Positions 1 to 9,639 of a DNA stretch of 64,000 bases are shown here, one piece after another. Under the pieces are notes generated by a model that saw nothing but the letters and a program-made list of their open reading frames with translations, was not told the origin of the DNA and did not search any database. Source of the stretch: Diogma glabrata (lineage: Eukaryota; Arthropoda; Insecta; Diptera; Cylindrotomidae); the NCBI GenBank assembly GCA_963693315.1, contig OY856187.1:382343460-382407459 (forward strand). The letters are read 5' to 3'. The position numbers and the translations under genes are program-made. Positions within the stretch are counted from its first letter, which is position 1. Every line of letters starts with the position of its first letter.

Positions 1-441
1 ATAATGATTCCGAGATATTCCGAGGCCTGTGTACAGAATTCATGATAATAATTTTTTTACGGAAATGGGGTGTTAGCCCTTCGCCCAACCCAAATTTTCG
101 TGAATGGGTTCGTTCTGCATCTTAAGGTCACCAGAAACAACCTTTTTACACGTTTATATAGCGAGCCGCTTGATCCAAGTCAGACGCCCGCTGCAAGCCG
201 CCCCTAACATGGAGAACAGACGCTTTCTACACATTTATATAGCGAGCCGCTTGATCCAAGACAGACGCCCGCTCCAAGCCGCCCCTAACATGGAGAACAG
301 ACGCTTGAGTTGCATTGGTTTTATGGCGCCAATGACTCGCCATGGTGCAGAATCATTGAGTATAAGCAGTATTTACTCTGCCCCTCTCAACTACACCAAC
401 CTAATTCTGTTAGCGTTACCCAGGTAGCACGGCGTGGACGT
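1..441 (-). mobile_element. RTE-like retrotransposon 5' end (leader and promoter), reading out of the window
   Basis: This segment is homologous, in reverse orientation, to 779-1190 and, in the same orientation, to 9640-9984. In both of those places it lies directly upstream of an endonuclease reading frame that starts around TWNV(R/L)SL. It is therefore the 5' untranslated leader of an RTE-like non-LTR retrotransposon read leftward, with its coding region beyond position 1. All three copies start at about the same base (sense 5' end close to ACGTCCACGCCATGCT), which argues for full-length 5' ends rather than random truncation. In sense orientation the leader carries GCTATATAAA, a TATA-like box. 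Here the TATA-bearing segment is duplicated (144-305). Assignment to the RTE type rests on the linked endonuclease sequence. Confidence 0.7.
144..305 (-). repeat. Tandem duplication of an 81-bp promoter monomer in the RTE-like leader
   Basis: Two adjacent copies of about 81 bp each contain, in + orientation, TATATAGCGAGCCGCTTGAT, then an AGACGCCCGCT block, then CTAACATGGAGAACAGACGC. The motif GCGAGCCGCT begins at 161 and again at 242. The copies differ at only a few bases. The homologous leaders at 779-1190 and 9640-9984 carry a single monomer. In the element's sense direction each monomer contains a TATA-like box, so this looks like promoter-monomer amplification. Confidence 0.75.
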
Positions 442-778
442 ATAAAATAACTAAATGTAAAATAATTTGGTAATTAAGCCGACAATCACGTCTAAATACA
501 CATATTATTACAAATTAGGAGTTATTCCCATAGTTATTTACTTGCAGCCAGGCAATTTTCGAACGAAATCCCAACAATTTCATATGCTAATGATTTAATT
601 AATCGAATGTTTTTTAACTGTAGTGGCACGTTAACAAGTAAAATTTGTATTCATCTGAATCGGACAACGATCAATGCCAACATTTTATTATTTCATGTCA
701 GAATGAAGAAAATAAAAATAACTACAGGTGAAAAATTTCAAGCATTTTTTAGACAATATGTAGCAACTAGCGAAATTC
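442..778. other. Spacer between head-to-head RTE-like 5' ends, no gene seen
   Basis: AT-rich sequence between two divergent copies of the same retrotransposon leader. I see no protein similarity, RNA gene or repeat inside it. Confidence 0.6.
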
Positions 779-1420
779 GACGTCGACGCCATGCTGCCTG
801 GTTAATGCTGACAGAATTAGGTAGGTTGGTGTACCGGAGACAAGCAGAGTAAAAACTGCTTAGTCAATCATGGTACAACACGCCGAATCGGCGCCTTAAA
901 ACCAATGCGACGCAAGCGTCTGTTCTCCATGTTAGGGGCGGCTTGAAGCAGGCGTCTGTCTTGGATCAACCGGCTCGCTATATAAACGTGTAAAATGGTT
1001 GATTCTGGTAACCTTAAGATGCGGAACGGACCCATTCACGACAATTTGCGTTGGGCCTAAGGTTAACACCCTAACCCGGGAAAAAATTATTTGTTAAATT
1101 TGGAAATCAGAAAAGAATAACAAACCCGGACCAAAACAGAATTTTACCTGGACGTGAAAAAAGACCAGACTACCGAATCGGAACGTGGAACGTGCGCAGC
1201 CTGAGTGCTCCTGATGATCTTATAAGTCTAGAAACAGAGGCTGAGAGGTATGGGATGGATATCATAGCTCTGCAAGAAATTAGACAGCAAGTAATAGGAA
1301 AACAAGATTTGGATAGTCACTCTCTATACTGTAGTGGTCATCCTTCTCGAAGAGAATTTGGAACTGGATTTCATGTTGGTGCACGCATACAAGAAGTCGT
1401 GATGAAGTTCATCCCGGTCA
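779..1420 (+). mobile_element. RTE-like retrotransposon: leader plus N-terminal endonuclease fragment
   Basis: Bases 779-1140 match the shared leader, with the TATA-like GCTATATAAACG at about 975. From about 1141 one open frame reads through RIGTWNVRSL (1174-1203), a stretch of acidic residues, DIIALQEIRQ and GFHVGARIQE. This order (a TWNVR start, then the catalytic ALQEIR glutamate) is the N-terminal third of an apurinic-type endonuclease of RTE-like non-LTR elements. The endonuclease is lost at about 1420, where it abuts the 3' end of an oppositely oriented element. The matching RT C-terminus of the same type reappears in the same orientation at 3211, so the two parts probably once belonged to one element or were joined by deletion. 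Not functional. Confidence 0.75.
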
Positions 1421-1667
1421 GTTGTTGTTGTAGCGACGATGCGGTGCTACTCCTCCGGCTCCATGTCCAGATTCAGGAACTCTGCTACTGCTCTTGGGCA
1501 GTACCACTAATTTTCCTTCTTCAAGTTGGTTGATTTTTCTGGACAATTAAATAGGTGGTATACATCATGTGGCGTGCTCTCACATATGGGACACTTGTCA
1601 ACAATGTTGTGGTCAATTCGACTCATATAATTATTTAAGATGCGTGACCAACCGGATCTTAACTGCG

Positions 1668-2792
1668 CTAGAGTGGATCTGGTGCTGCGCGGTAGTTTGC
1701 CTCTTCCGCAGCGATCTGTGGCGGCTTACTCTGGAGGACTCGATTTGGAGCGTAGTTCTTTAATGTGTCCTCAACAACCTTTGTGTGTAGCGTTTTTAAG
1801 CCCGTCTTATACGTAAGCTCGTCAATGTTACCTATTATTTCACTGTGTCTGACATCAGTTAAAAAACATTTCGCAGTATGCCTTATGTCTCTAGGTGGTG
1901 TGGTTGTGGATAAGGTGTCGTTGCAGGGATGTTGCTCTTTATGACAGGCCCATAGATATTGTTTGGTGAGCATTTCATTGTGTTGACGGACCGGCAATAT
2001 GTTACATTCTTGGTGCAGCTGATCTCGGTGAGCCATCAAATGACAACCGGCTGCTGTTCGCAGCGCTCCGTTTTGTGTTACTTGTAACTTATTCCAGTGG
2101 GTGTCAGCGAGCTGAGGTGTCCATATGGGTGCCGCATAATTCAAAATAGGTCTTCCTATTGCTTTGTATGTTGATATTATTGTTTCTTTATCTTTCCCCC
2201 ATGAACTGCCAGCCAGTGCTTTCAGAGCATTGTTCCTATTTTTCAATCTTGCGTTCACCTGTTGAGCATGAGCATTGAATTTAAGTAGCGGATCGAATGT
2301 GACCCCCAACAGTCTCGGATTTTTTACCGTGGGAATAAGCACGTTGTCAATGCAGATGTTGAGTGTTGTGTTTACCTCCTTCGTCCATGTGGTGAAAAGT
2401 GTAGATGTGGACTTTTCGGTGGAAAGTAATAGGTTTTTGGTTTTAAACCATTCGTTCAGGATGTTAAGGTAGGTGTTCAAAGCATTAGTGAGTTGTTCCA
2501 GGTTGTTTCCTGTTGCAAGCACCGTGCAGTCGTCAGCATATGATGTGATGGTTATTCCTTCTGGTGGTGTAGGTAAGCTGCTTAGGAAGAGATTGAATAG
2601 TGAAGGTGAGAGAACTCCACCTTGCGAAACTCCTTGTTTGAGCACTCCCATCTTAGATTTGGAGTTACGAAACTCAACGATACTCTTGTATCTTGTGAAG
2701 AGCGGTAGTTGTACTATGTGCTTTCCTAAAGCCATGTTGGTGGGGCGCCAAATTGCAAGATCTGGATAACCGAGGTAACAGAAGCGCTTCAA
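1668..2792 (-). pseudogene. Reverse transcriptase (catalytic part, thumb and tail) of a Jockey/LOA-like element
   Basis: The open frame (374 residues) contains RT block motifs in order: QGVSQGGVLSPSLFNLF (about residues 53-69), the catalytic box SYADDC (YADD at 85-88), a KTKNLLLSTEKS block, and LLGVTFDPLLKF. The connection region follows with LKALAGSSWGK and PILNYAAPIWTP, then a thumb ending in LPVRQHNEMLTKQYL. This enzyme would copy the element's RNA at a nicked target. The frame is interrupted upstream (between 2793 and 2896) and downstream (a frame change near 1668), so this copy is defective. Sequence after the break continues the protein in another frame, with CPICESTPHDVYHLFNCP, a Cys/His finger typical of the C-terminus of this group. 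The assignment to non-LTR RT is firm; the clade is less certain. Confidence 0.88.
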
Positions 2793-2896
2793 TCAGTTTT
2801 GCAACCGATGAGAGGATGGAGATCGGTCTGTACGACTCTCCCTTCTCTTCAGGTTTTCCAGGTTTCAGGATTGGGTTTATTCGATGTAGTAGAGTA

Positions 2897-3205
2897 TTAG
2901 AGAGTATTTAGTAGAGTATTTAGCGATGTGTTGAGTGTGGAAGTGAGAAAGTTCAATCCTTTGGGTCCAATGTGTTTTAGCATGATGGATGAGATGCCGT
3001 CCGGTCCAATAGCTTTGGATGGCTTAGCTTTCTTTATAGCATTCTCAACTTCTTCTTCGGTGAATGTGATATCCTCTAGGTGTTCAGTATTTACTTTGCG
3101 CAGATGTCTCAATACTGACCTTGTTTTCTTTTCATGTTTACTTGGCTTTTCTGTAAACTGCGTGGTAAATTTGGTAGCGCATTTCCGTTGGTTTTCTGTT
3201 GGGAT
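2897..3205 (-). pseudogene. N-terminal reverse transcriptase segment of the same Jockey/LOA-like element
   Basis: Reads a pre-RT linker, then RHLRKVNTEHLEDITFTEEE, then the first RT block AKPSKAIGPDGISSIMLKHI, a signature of non-LTR reverse transcriptases. About 100 bp of damaged sequence, including an AGAGTATTTAGTAGAGTATT stutter at 2887-2925, separates it from the catalytic part. It is a pseudogene fragment continuous with the RT at 1668-2792. Confidence 0.85.
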
Positions 3206-3210
3206 ATCAT

Positions 3211-3850
3211 AGAAGGAGATTTGAGATAGTTGAATTTTTTAAATATTTGGGATCGATGCTTGAATCAAACAACAGCATACTTACAGATATAAAAACTCGA
3301 ATCGCTGCAGGTAATCGAACTTTCTACTCAATTAAACCTCTCTTTAGATCACAGTATGCATCAACTAACACCAAGCTCAAGTTATACAAGACATTGATTA
3401 GACCGGTTGTGATGTATGGGTCACAAACGTGGACCCTTACACAAAATGACGAATCGCATTTATCTGTTTTGAGCGTAAGATTCTACGCTACATTTTTGGT
3501 CCACTTAAGACAGACGATGGAGAGTATAGAACCCGATATAACTTTGAGGTCAGAGACCTTCTTAAAGGGTCCTTATATAATAATGTTGTATCCGTTCTAA
3601 TAGGATTGCTTGGTTTGGGCATGTTGTACGAGCCGATTCACAGTCTGGAATGATTAGAAAAATGTATGTTAGTACTCCAGGGTGTGGGCGACCGCGAGGT
3701 AGACCACGACTACAATGGAAGACTGACGTAATAAACGACCTTAAAAAAAATCGGCTGTCATGGTAACTATGTCGCTGTTGCGAATGACCGTGGTGAATAT
3801 TCAAAGCTGATTAGCCTGGCAACGCTCCTACATGGAACGTGAACGCCGTT
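3211..3850 (+). pseudogene. RTE-like reverse transcriptase C-terminus
   Basis: The frame contains EFFKYLGSMLESNNSILTDI, RIAAGNRTFYSIKPL, KLYKTLIRPVVMYGSQTW and a following ILRYIFGPL-type segment in another frame. These are the conserved post-catalytic blocks of RTE-like elements. Similarity fades close to WQRSYMERERR at about 3815-3845. Frameshifts split the region, and the catalytic RT is missing. The orientation agrees with the RTE endonuclease fragment at 1141-1420. Confidence 0.75.
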
Positions 3851-4019
3851 AAAATGAATTTACGAAACTTTAATCGGTGCATTTGAACCGAAAACAGAAT
3901 AACTTTATCTATAATAACAGTAAAGTTAAAGAAAGCCATTCGTAGTGCAAAAAAGAAGTGTTGTCGTAATTATATCGTCAAAAATAACACAGGACGTCTG
4001 CACAGTATGCATGGAAAAA
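3851..4019. other. Short spacer, nothing recognised
   Basis: No recognisable coding or repeat content between two retrotransposon remnants. Confidence 0.4.
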
Positions 4020-5780
4020 ATTCAATAGAGTGAGAGGAATGAAAGGATGTGGAAGGAATGTGCTGTTGAATGACCGTGAAAAAGGGTTTGAATTTATGAG
4101 AATGATGAGTAATGTGGATAATAATTTGAATGAGATTCGCCGGAATGATAATAGATGTGAAAGTGGTGTCATGAGTGACCATTTTGAATGAAGTGAGTTT
4201 ATGGAGGTATTGGAACCAAACAAGGTGATTTACAGTATGAAAATTGGATACAGAAGCGTCACAAAATGTGATTTCTGTGCTCAATAAAGCATATATGGAA
4301 AATTAAATACCAGATAAATGGAGAGAAAGCAAATGGTTCCAAGAAGGACAAAGATCCTAAATTGGCGTCAAGGGTAGGTGTAAATATGCATGTTTTGATG
4401 AAATTGGTGAATGTTAAAAGGAAGAATTGAAAGATTTGTAAATGAAAATAACTTGGTACCTGAAACTACTTATGATTTCAGAAAAAAGCAATCTGCAGTA
4501 GAGTGTGTGGAAAAGTTTGTAATATAAGTGAAAAAGGATAATATAAACTTTGTTGCGGTATTTTTGGATTTTCAGAGGCCGTATGACTATGTGATTCTGA
4601 CGAAATTAAGCCAAGTTCCAAAAAAACTTGAGTTTTCCCATTGCTTTTATTATTGAAAGAAGAATAGTTGTAAATGGAAGAACTTTCAGATTGTGCGAGG
4701 AGGTGAATTTAGAACTACCGGAAGGTAGTAAAACTTCACCGAATCTCTTCAATTTTTATACACGAAAGGTACACTAGATCAGCGATAGCGAACTACGAAG
4801 ACGAAGCTATTCAAAGAGCACAGCATGTAAATCAAGTTGTGCTGAAGCTTAAGAACCTAAGCCTTAGGGTTAATGTGAGCAAATGTAATTGTTTGAAATT
4901 TTGAATGGGACTACAGAGAGTGTAAGATATTAGTGTTCAGAATTATAGAATTTAACAATTGAATGTAGTTAAGGATTTGGGTATTTGGATCAACCGGCAC
5001 ATGGGATCAAAAGAGAATGCAGAGAGCAACCGACCTCACCTTGGAGTGATCTGTATGCTACGAAAGGCTTTAGTTTCCACAAAAATTTCGTATGGAATTG
5101 GAGTCTTTGTGGGTGATGGATCTGTAGTTGGTTTTCGTAAGTTGATGAAAGTTGATAGTGGTTTTGTGGGCGATAAATTTGACTCCGATCCACTGTCTTT
5201 ATTCGGAAGTTAGTGATCCAACTCTTGAATATGAGAGAGAGTGTCTCGCAGTACGAGAGATAGCGAGAACGAAGACTTAACAAAATCAACTGATTGAGAA
5301 AATTTAACAAGGTTATAGAGTCAACTCCTTTTTAAGAAAACCTAAAAGGCTACCGTTTTGAGCGAAATCTACCGAGTTTTCTTCAATCGGAAACATTGGG
5401 CGCCGATCAGGGATTAAAGCCAAACGTTCCAGTTTGTTTGTAATTTGGGAAAAATAGTAACCTGCATAGACATGTGAAACTGGAAAACAGCATCTGGATA
5501 ATAAATACTGTGTTGATTGGAATGTATGAAGGTATAAAGTTGGGATTAAATGAGAAGAAAAGCAAGATAGCAATATTCTCCGATTCCATGAGTGGTATGA
5601 TCTTGCTACAAAATGGAGGTTGTAGCAAAGGCAATGTGTACGTAGACATGATATATGAGCTAATGAAAGGCAAACAGTGTGAGGTGTCCATCACTGAAAA
5701 TGAAAGAGCCGAAATGTTAGCGAAAAGTGAAAGTTTGAATTAGCGTGCCATTGTGCATAAAAACAAGGATTTAAGAGAGG
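4020..5780 (+). pseudogene. Non-LTR retrotransposon pol with RNase H domain, heavily decayed
   Basis: Read across several frameshifts, 4440-4720 gives NENNLVPETTYDFRKKQSAV, a VAVFLDFQ block and a RIVVNGR-CEEV block, which correspond to central RT motifs. From 4959 another frame gives VVKDLGIWINRH, and 5080-5125 gives STKISYGIGVFVGD. At 5474-5743 a frame carries EGIKLGLNEKKSKIAIFSDS, then LLQNGG, IYELMKG and NERAEMLAKS. That is the layout of an RNase H domain, with the SDS aspartate visible. RT followed by RNase H points to the I/R1/LOA-type group of non-LTR elements. Numerous stops show an old, inactive copy. Confidence 0.65.
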
Positions 5781-5849
5781 TATTTAGGGTAGGTAGTGAG
5801 TATTCCTTTGAGAAAACCTTATTATAGGAGTGTCAAGAAAGGTACTAGA

Positions 5850-6330
5850 ATGATAAGATCGGTTGAAGGAATACGAATGAACCATGGCAATTGGAAGGAA
5901 TGCTCGTATAAACGTCTCTCTCTCTGTTGTTTACATCCCACGGAGGGATTTCGCCGTCTGTGCTTCCAATCATCTCGTTCCATAACCAGTTGACCCCAGT
6001 TTCGACATCCTATATCACGAAGGTCTTGGATGATGTCCTCACCCCAGCGTTGTCTAGGTCTTCCACTTCGACGAACACCAGCTGGGTGTTGTTGGGACGC
6101 TTTTTTATCATTCTTAGATAATTGGGCCCTTTCTACATGCCCAAACCATCTAATCCGGTTGGATTTAATGAATCCGATTACATCGCAGCCTCCAAGAAGC
6201 TGTCTGATTTCATGATTCATTCGGATTCTATACTGATTTTCAGCAACATTGCATGAACCATAAACTGTTCGTATGACCTTGCTCTCGAATGTTGAAAAAA
6301 TTCTACAATCGGAGAAAGTCAATGTCCAGC
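5850..6330 (-). pseudogene. RTE-like reverse transcriptase C-terminal tail
   Basis: The minus-strand frame (start about 6322) includes ESKVIRTVYGSCNVAENQYR, NHEIRQLLGG, IKSNRIRWFGHVERA and RRSGRPRQRWGEDIIQDLRD, followed by CRNWGQLVMERDDWK. The RWFGHV and GRPRQRW blocks are diagnostic for the C-terminal domain of RTE-type polyproteins. It is a 3' fragment lacking the catalytic core. The frame is open to about 5822, but similarity stops close to 5900. Confidence 0.8.
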
Positions 6331-6389
6331 TTTCACTTCAGCTCGCTGGGAGGTATGTTCCTGGATGTTGTTAAAAGTTTAGTCTTGCC

Positions 6390-7468
6390 GGTTTGATGCA
6401 TAATCCAAGTCGCTATCGCCCGATTGCCCTTTTGAGCACCTGCTATAAATTGCTAGAACGGCTCATATACAATCGTATCGCACCGATATTGAATGACCAC
6501 ATCCCAGTCGAACAAGCTGGCTTTCGTCCCAATCGCATTTGCACTGACCAACTGCTTGCTCTAACATCCTATATGGAAGCTGGGTACCAAAAACAACTAA
6601 AAACAGGCGCAGTATTCATCGATCTTACTGCTGCATATGACACGGTCTGGCGAATTGGGATTATATATAAGCTGTTCAATACAATGCCTTGTAGCACCAT
6701 CTCGCGTTTAATTAACAACATGCTGAGTAATCGTGTATTCAAAGTTCATCTAAATAATTCCTGTAGTAGGTCTAAAATGTTAACAATGGTTTGCCACAGT
6801 CCACAGGATTCCGTCCTGGCGCCATTACTTTTTCATCTGTACATCCATGACATTCCTGACACAACATCAAAGAAATTTGGTTACGCTGATGATTGGACCC
6901 TGGCCCCTCAACTCAAAACAAAGACATTGGTGTCTTGGAGGATTTGCTCTCAACTGACCTGGAGATAATGAATGACTATTTTCGAACTTGGAGCTTATTT
7001 CCCAATCTAAGTAAAACCGAGAGTTCTTGTTTCCACTTAAACAACAAACTGGCAAAACACGAACTATCAGTGTTATTTAAAGGCACTGTCATTAAATACA
7101 ATCAACAGCCAAAGTGCCTGGGCAGTACTCTTGATATAACTCTTTCTTTTAAACTCCACCTAGAAAATATGTCAAACCTAAACCGAGAAACACTATATTG
7201 CACAAACTGTCAGGCTCGACATGGGGTGCTACTCCAGCTACCTTCCGCACAACTGCTCTAAGTCTGGTTTACTCAGTGGCTGAGTATGGCGCACCAGTCT
7301 GGTTGAATAGCACACATACTCAAGAAGTTGACTGCCAGCTGCATGCCACGATGCGTACTATAAGTGGTACTATTAGATCCACCCCTTTACCTTGGCTCCC
7401 TGTGTTAAGCAATATCGCTCCACCTGCACTCAGACGCTCGCATGCTCTCATGCGTGAACATTTTCCGA
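6390..7468 (+). pseudogene. Non-LTR retrotransposon reverse transcriptase, several frameshifts
   Basis: The frame at 6393-6968 reads SRYRPIALLSTCYKLLERLI, VEQAGFRPNR, AVFIDLTAAYDTVW, a degraded PQDSVLAPLLFHLYI and FGYADDWTLA (YADD at about residues 164-167). After a frameshift it continues at 6893-7190 (FRTWSLFPNLSKTESSCFHL, QPKCLGSTLD) and again at 7198-7470 (KLSGSTWGATPATFRTTALS, YSVAEYGAPVWLNSTHT, PPALRRSHALMREHFPI). The order RT palm, YADD, thumb and connection is complete, but endonuclease and 3' end are missing. It fuses abruptly at about 7468 to an oppositely oriented RTE-like fragment. Clade uncertain. Confidence 0.85.
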
Positions 7469-7579
7469 TTGTAGTTTGTACTGCGGATATAATGGTTGAT
7501 TGAAGCGTTTGCCATTCTTCTTGTATGTTTAATGGCATCTCAGACGGGATGTCATGCTCTTCTATGCTTTGCGTTACTA

Positions 7580-8135
7580 CAGGGTGGCCCAAAATGAACG
7601 AAGGGGTTTGAATTGCTTATAACTTCTTTATTATAATTTGTTTTTTCTTTTCTTTTCAGTATTTTGTAAAGAAGACTTGGGGAATTTAAAATGGAGCAGT
7701 ACTCAATTGAACAGCGTGCCCAAATTGTTGAGCTTTATTTTTCAAATCAACGATCCAATTTTTCAAATCAACAATCCATTGTTTTGACTCAGCGTGCATA
7801 TCGTCGTTATTTTAATGTGCGGGTCTGCAAGTACCAAGGAAGGTTCCTTACTGCCCCTTGTTGGCGAAAATTTGCAACCAGACGGTTTATTGTTGACTCT
7901 GAGGGTCCAACCCGCACATTAAAATTACGACGATATGCACGCTGAGTCAAAACAATGGATCGTTGATTTGAAAAATAAAGCTCAACAATTTGGGCACGTT
8001 GTGCACAATTGAGTACTACTCCATTTTAAATTCCCCAAGTCTTCTTTACAAAATACTGAAAAGAAAAGAAAAACAAAATTATAATAAAGAAGTTATAAGC
8101 AATTCAAACCCCTTCGTTCATTTTGGGCCACCCTA
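7580..8135. mobile_element. Palindromic (foldback) mariner-derived element with duplicated transposase start
   Basis: The arms at 7580-7827 and about 7903-8135 are near-perfect inverted copies. The ends read CAGGGTGGCCCAAAATG and its complement, flanked by TA on both sides, as expected for Tc1/mariner integration. Each arm holds the same leader and ATG, with a start that translates in the left arm as MEQYSIEQRAQIVELYF-SNQ and then LTQRAYRRYFNVR. This is the N-terminal helix-turn-helix of a mariner-type transposase (DUF4817-like). The left arm has an extra 24-bp duplication near 7740-7765. About 75 bp separates the arms. The element lies inside an RTE endonuclease (8136 onward, and 7579 leftward). 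Confidence 0.85.
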
Positions 8136-8755
8136 TATTTCCTGATATCTATTCAACGTTTCCGGATGTTTAAATGCTTCGACATTCCAGTATACAGTCA
8201 TTTACGCTTGTCTGTTAAATGTAGATGACAACTTGCACTTGTACTTAAAGATGATAAGCATATGACCGGTGTCCATATCAGTACCTCTATATGATCGAAT
8301 GTCAATTACACTTGCAGAGTGTCTCTTAGAAATCATGACACGATCGATTTGATTTTCAGTTCTTCCTCCATCGTTTGATTTCGACGTTGCTCTGTGGATT
8401 CTCTTATGAGGAAAGAAAGTGCTAGATATTACTAGATAATACATCATAGCCAGTTCAGCTGCCGTTAGCCGTTATTGTTGCAGGTATGATGCAAGCTGTT
8501 AGGCCCGATATGAGTTTTAAGTTCTGCACTTCTACCAATTTGAGCATTGAAGTCAACTTCCACGATTTTTGTATCGTGCCGCGGGATGTTATTGATGACT
8601 CCTTCGAGTTCTAGAAAGAACCGTTAGTTAATGTCATCTGCTTTATCATCAGTATGTGCATGAACATTGATGATGGTTACATTCAATTTTTACGTGCATA
8701 TTCTCATCGTGCATATCCGCATATTAATTAGGCAAAAGTCGATAACATGTGTTAT
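8136..8755 (-). pseudogene. RTE-like endonuclease, C-terminal half
   Basis: Translation of the minus strand gives VIDFCLINMRICTMRI, INVHAHTDDKADD, FFLELEGVINNIPRHDTKIV, a VDFNAQIGRS box (normally GDFN), then GRTENQIDRVMISKRH, DIRSYRGTDMDTGHMLIIFK and FKHPETLNRYQEI. The order matches the second half of an RTE apurinic-type endonuclease. Two catalytic signatures are altered: GDFN reads VDFN and the final SDH reads TGH. At least one in-frame stop is present near 8612. It is non-functional. Confidence 0.8.
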
Positions 8756-9404
8756 AATATGGAAAAAGTTTCAATTTTTGATATTGTCATAATTTTTGCA
8801 ATATTTTTAGAATTTTGGAAAAAGTTAATTTTGATTTTATTCTAATTTTTGGAATTTTGAAAAATGTTTCAATTTTTGATTTTGTTATAATTCTTTGTTA
8901 TAATTCAAGTTTGTCAAAGAAATATTGTCAATTGTGTCAAAAGAATGATTTTCATTATTTTTTTGAAAAAATTAAAATTAATTATTTGTATGACATGAAA
9001 TGACAACATATAGTTGGACATGAAAATTTTTGAATTTGTCATAGTTTTTGAAATATTTTTTGGAATTTTGAAAAAAGTTTGTATTTTCGATTTTGTAATA
9101 ATTTTTGCAATACGTTTAGAATTTTGGAAAATGTTTTAATTTTTGATTTTGTTATAATTTTTGCAATTTTTGTAGAATTTAAAAAGAAATTAAATTATTT
9201 CGGCCTGAAAGACCTAAGTATTACATTCATGAGCTAAAAGTGAAATTCTTACCCCCACTTTTTTGGCATTTCTCGACGTTTTAGGACCTACTGATTCTAA
9301 AAGAGCAAAAAAAAATGTACGTCTGTCTGTCGGCCTGTCGGGCGGCCGTCACAACCGACGAAATCTAGAAAACGGCTGGAGGGATTTTAAAAATTTTGGT
9401 TTCT
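8756..9404 (+). repeat. Composite repeat: AT-rich minisatellite plus conserved 220-bp block (copy 1)
   Basis: Imperfect units of about 55-65 bp, roughly GAATTTTGAAAAAAG then TTTTTGATTTTGTTATAATT then TTTGCAATATTTTTA, fill 8760-9185. A conserved block (9196-9404) follows that starts CGGCCTGAAAGACCTAAGTA and includes TGGCATTTCTCGACG, TGTCTGTC, a GC-rich GGCCTGTCGGGCGGCCG patch and GGCTGGAGGGATTT. The same combination recurs at 55990-57500 (reverse) and 60569-61760. It is inserted in the RTE endonuclease between residues HRRVE and VIDF. Not protein-coding. Confidence 0.75.
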
Positions 9405-9639
9405 AAAAATAGGTACACTCAACGCGACGATGTATGAGAAAGCCAACTCCAAATTCTCCTCCGTTTTGATGACCGCAATAGTAGAGGGTGTATCCTTTAG
9501 CTGTTTCGTGGATTCCACTTCCTGGCCATCTTAGTCCTTGTAATGCCACTATATCTAGTGTGTAGCTATTGATTTGGTTTGTAAGTTTTAATAGATCTCC
9601 TGGTCTTCTAAGGCTTAGCACGTTCCAAGTTCTCATTTT

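Larger units (their letters stand above)
1415..3210 (-). mobile_element. Jockey/LOA-like non-LTR retrotransposon, 5'-truncated
   Basis: A minus-strand element occupies this interval. From its 5' side (right) it encodes the start of a reverse transcriptase (2897-3205), the catalytic RT and thumb (1668-2792), and a C-terminal cysteine/histidine motif (about 1500-1668). It ends in a 3' tail rich in ACAACAACAAC near 1415-1430. The endonuclease and ORF1 are missing. It separates RTE-like sequence on the other strand (to 1420 and from 3211). I could not find matching target-site duplications, so simple insertion is not proven. Confidence 0.8.

Noticed and set aside
1569..1763. 64-residue + strand frame
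   Set aside because: Antisense to the Cys/His C-terminal region of the Jockey/LOA-like element.
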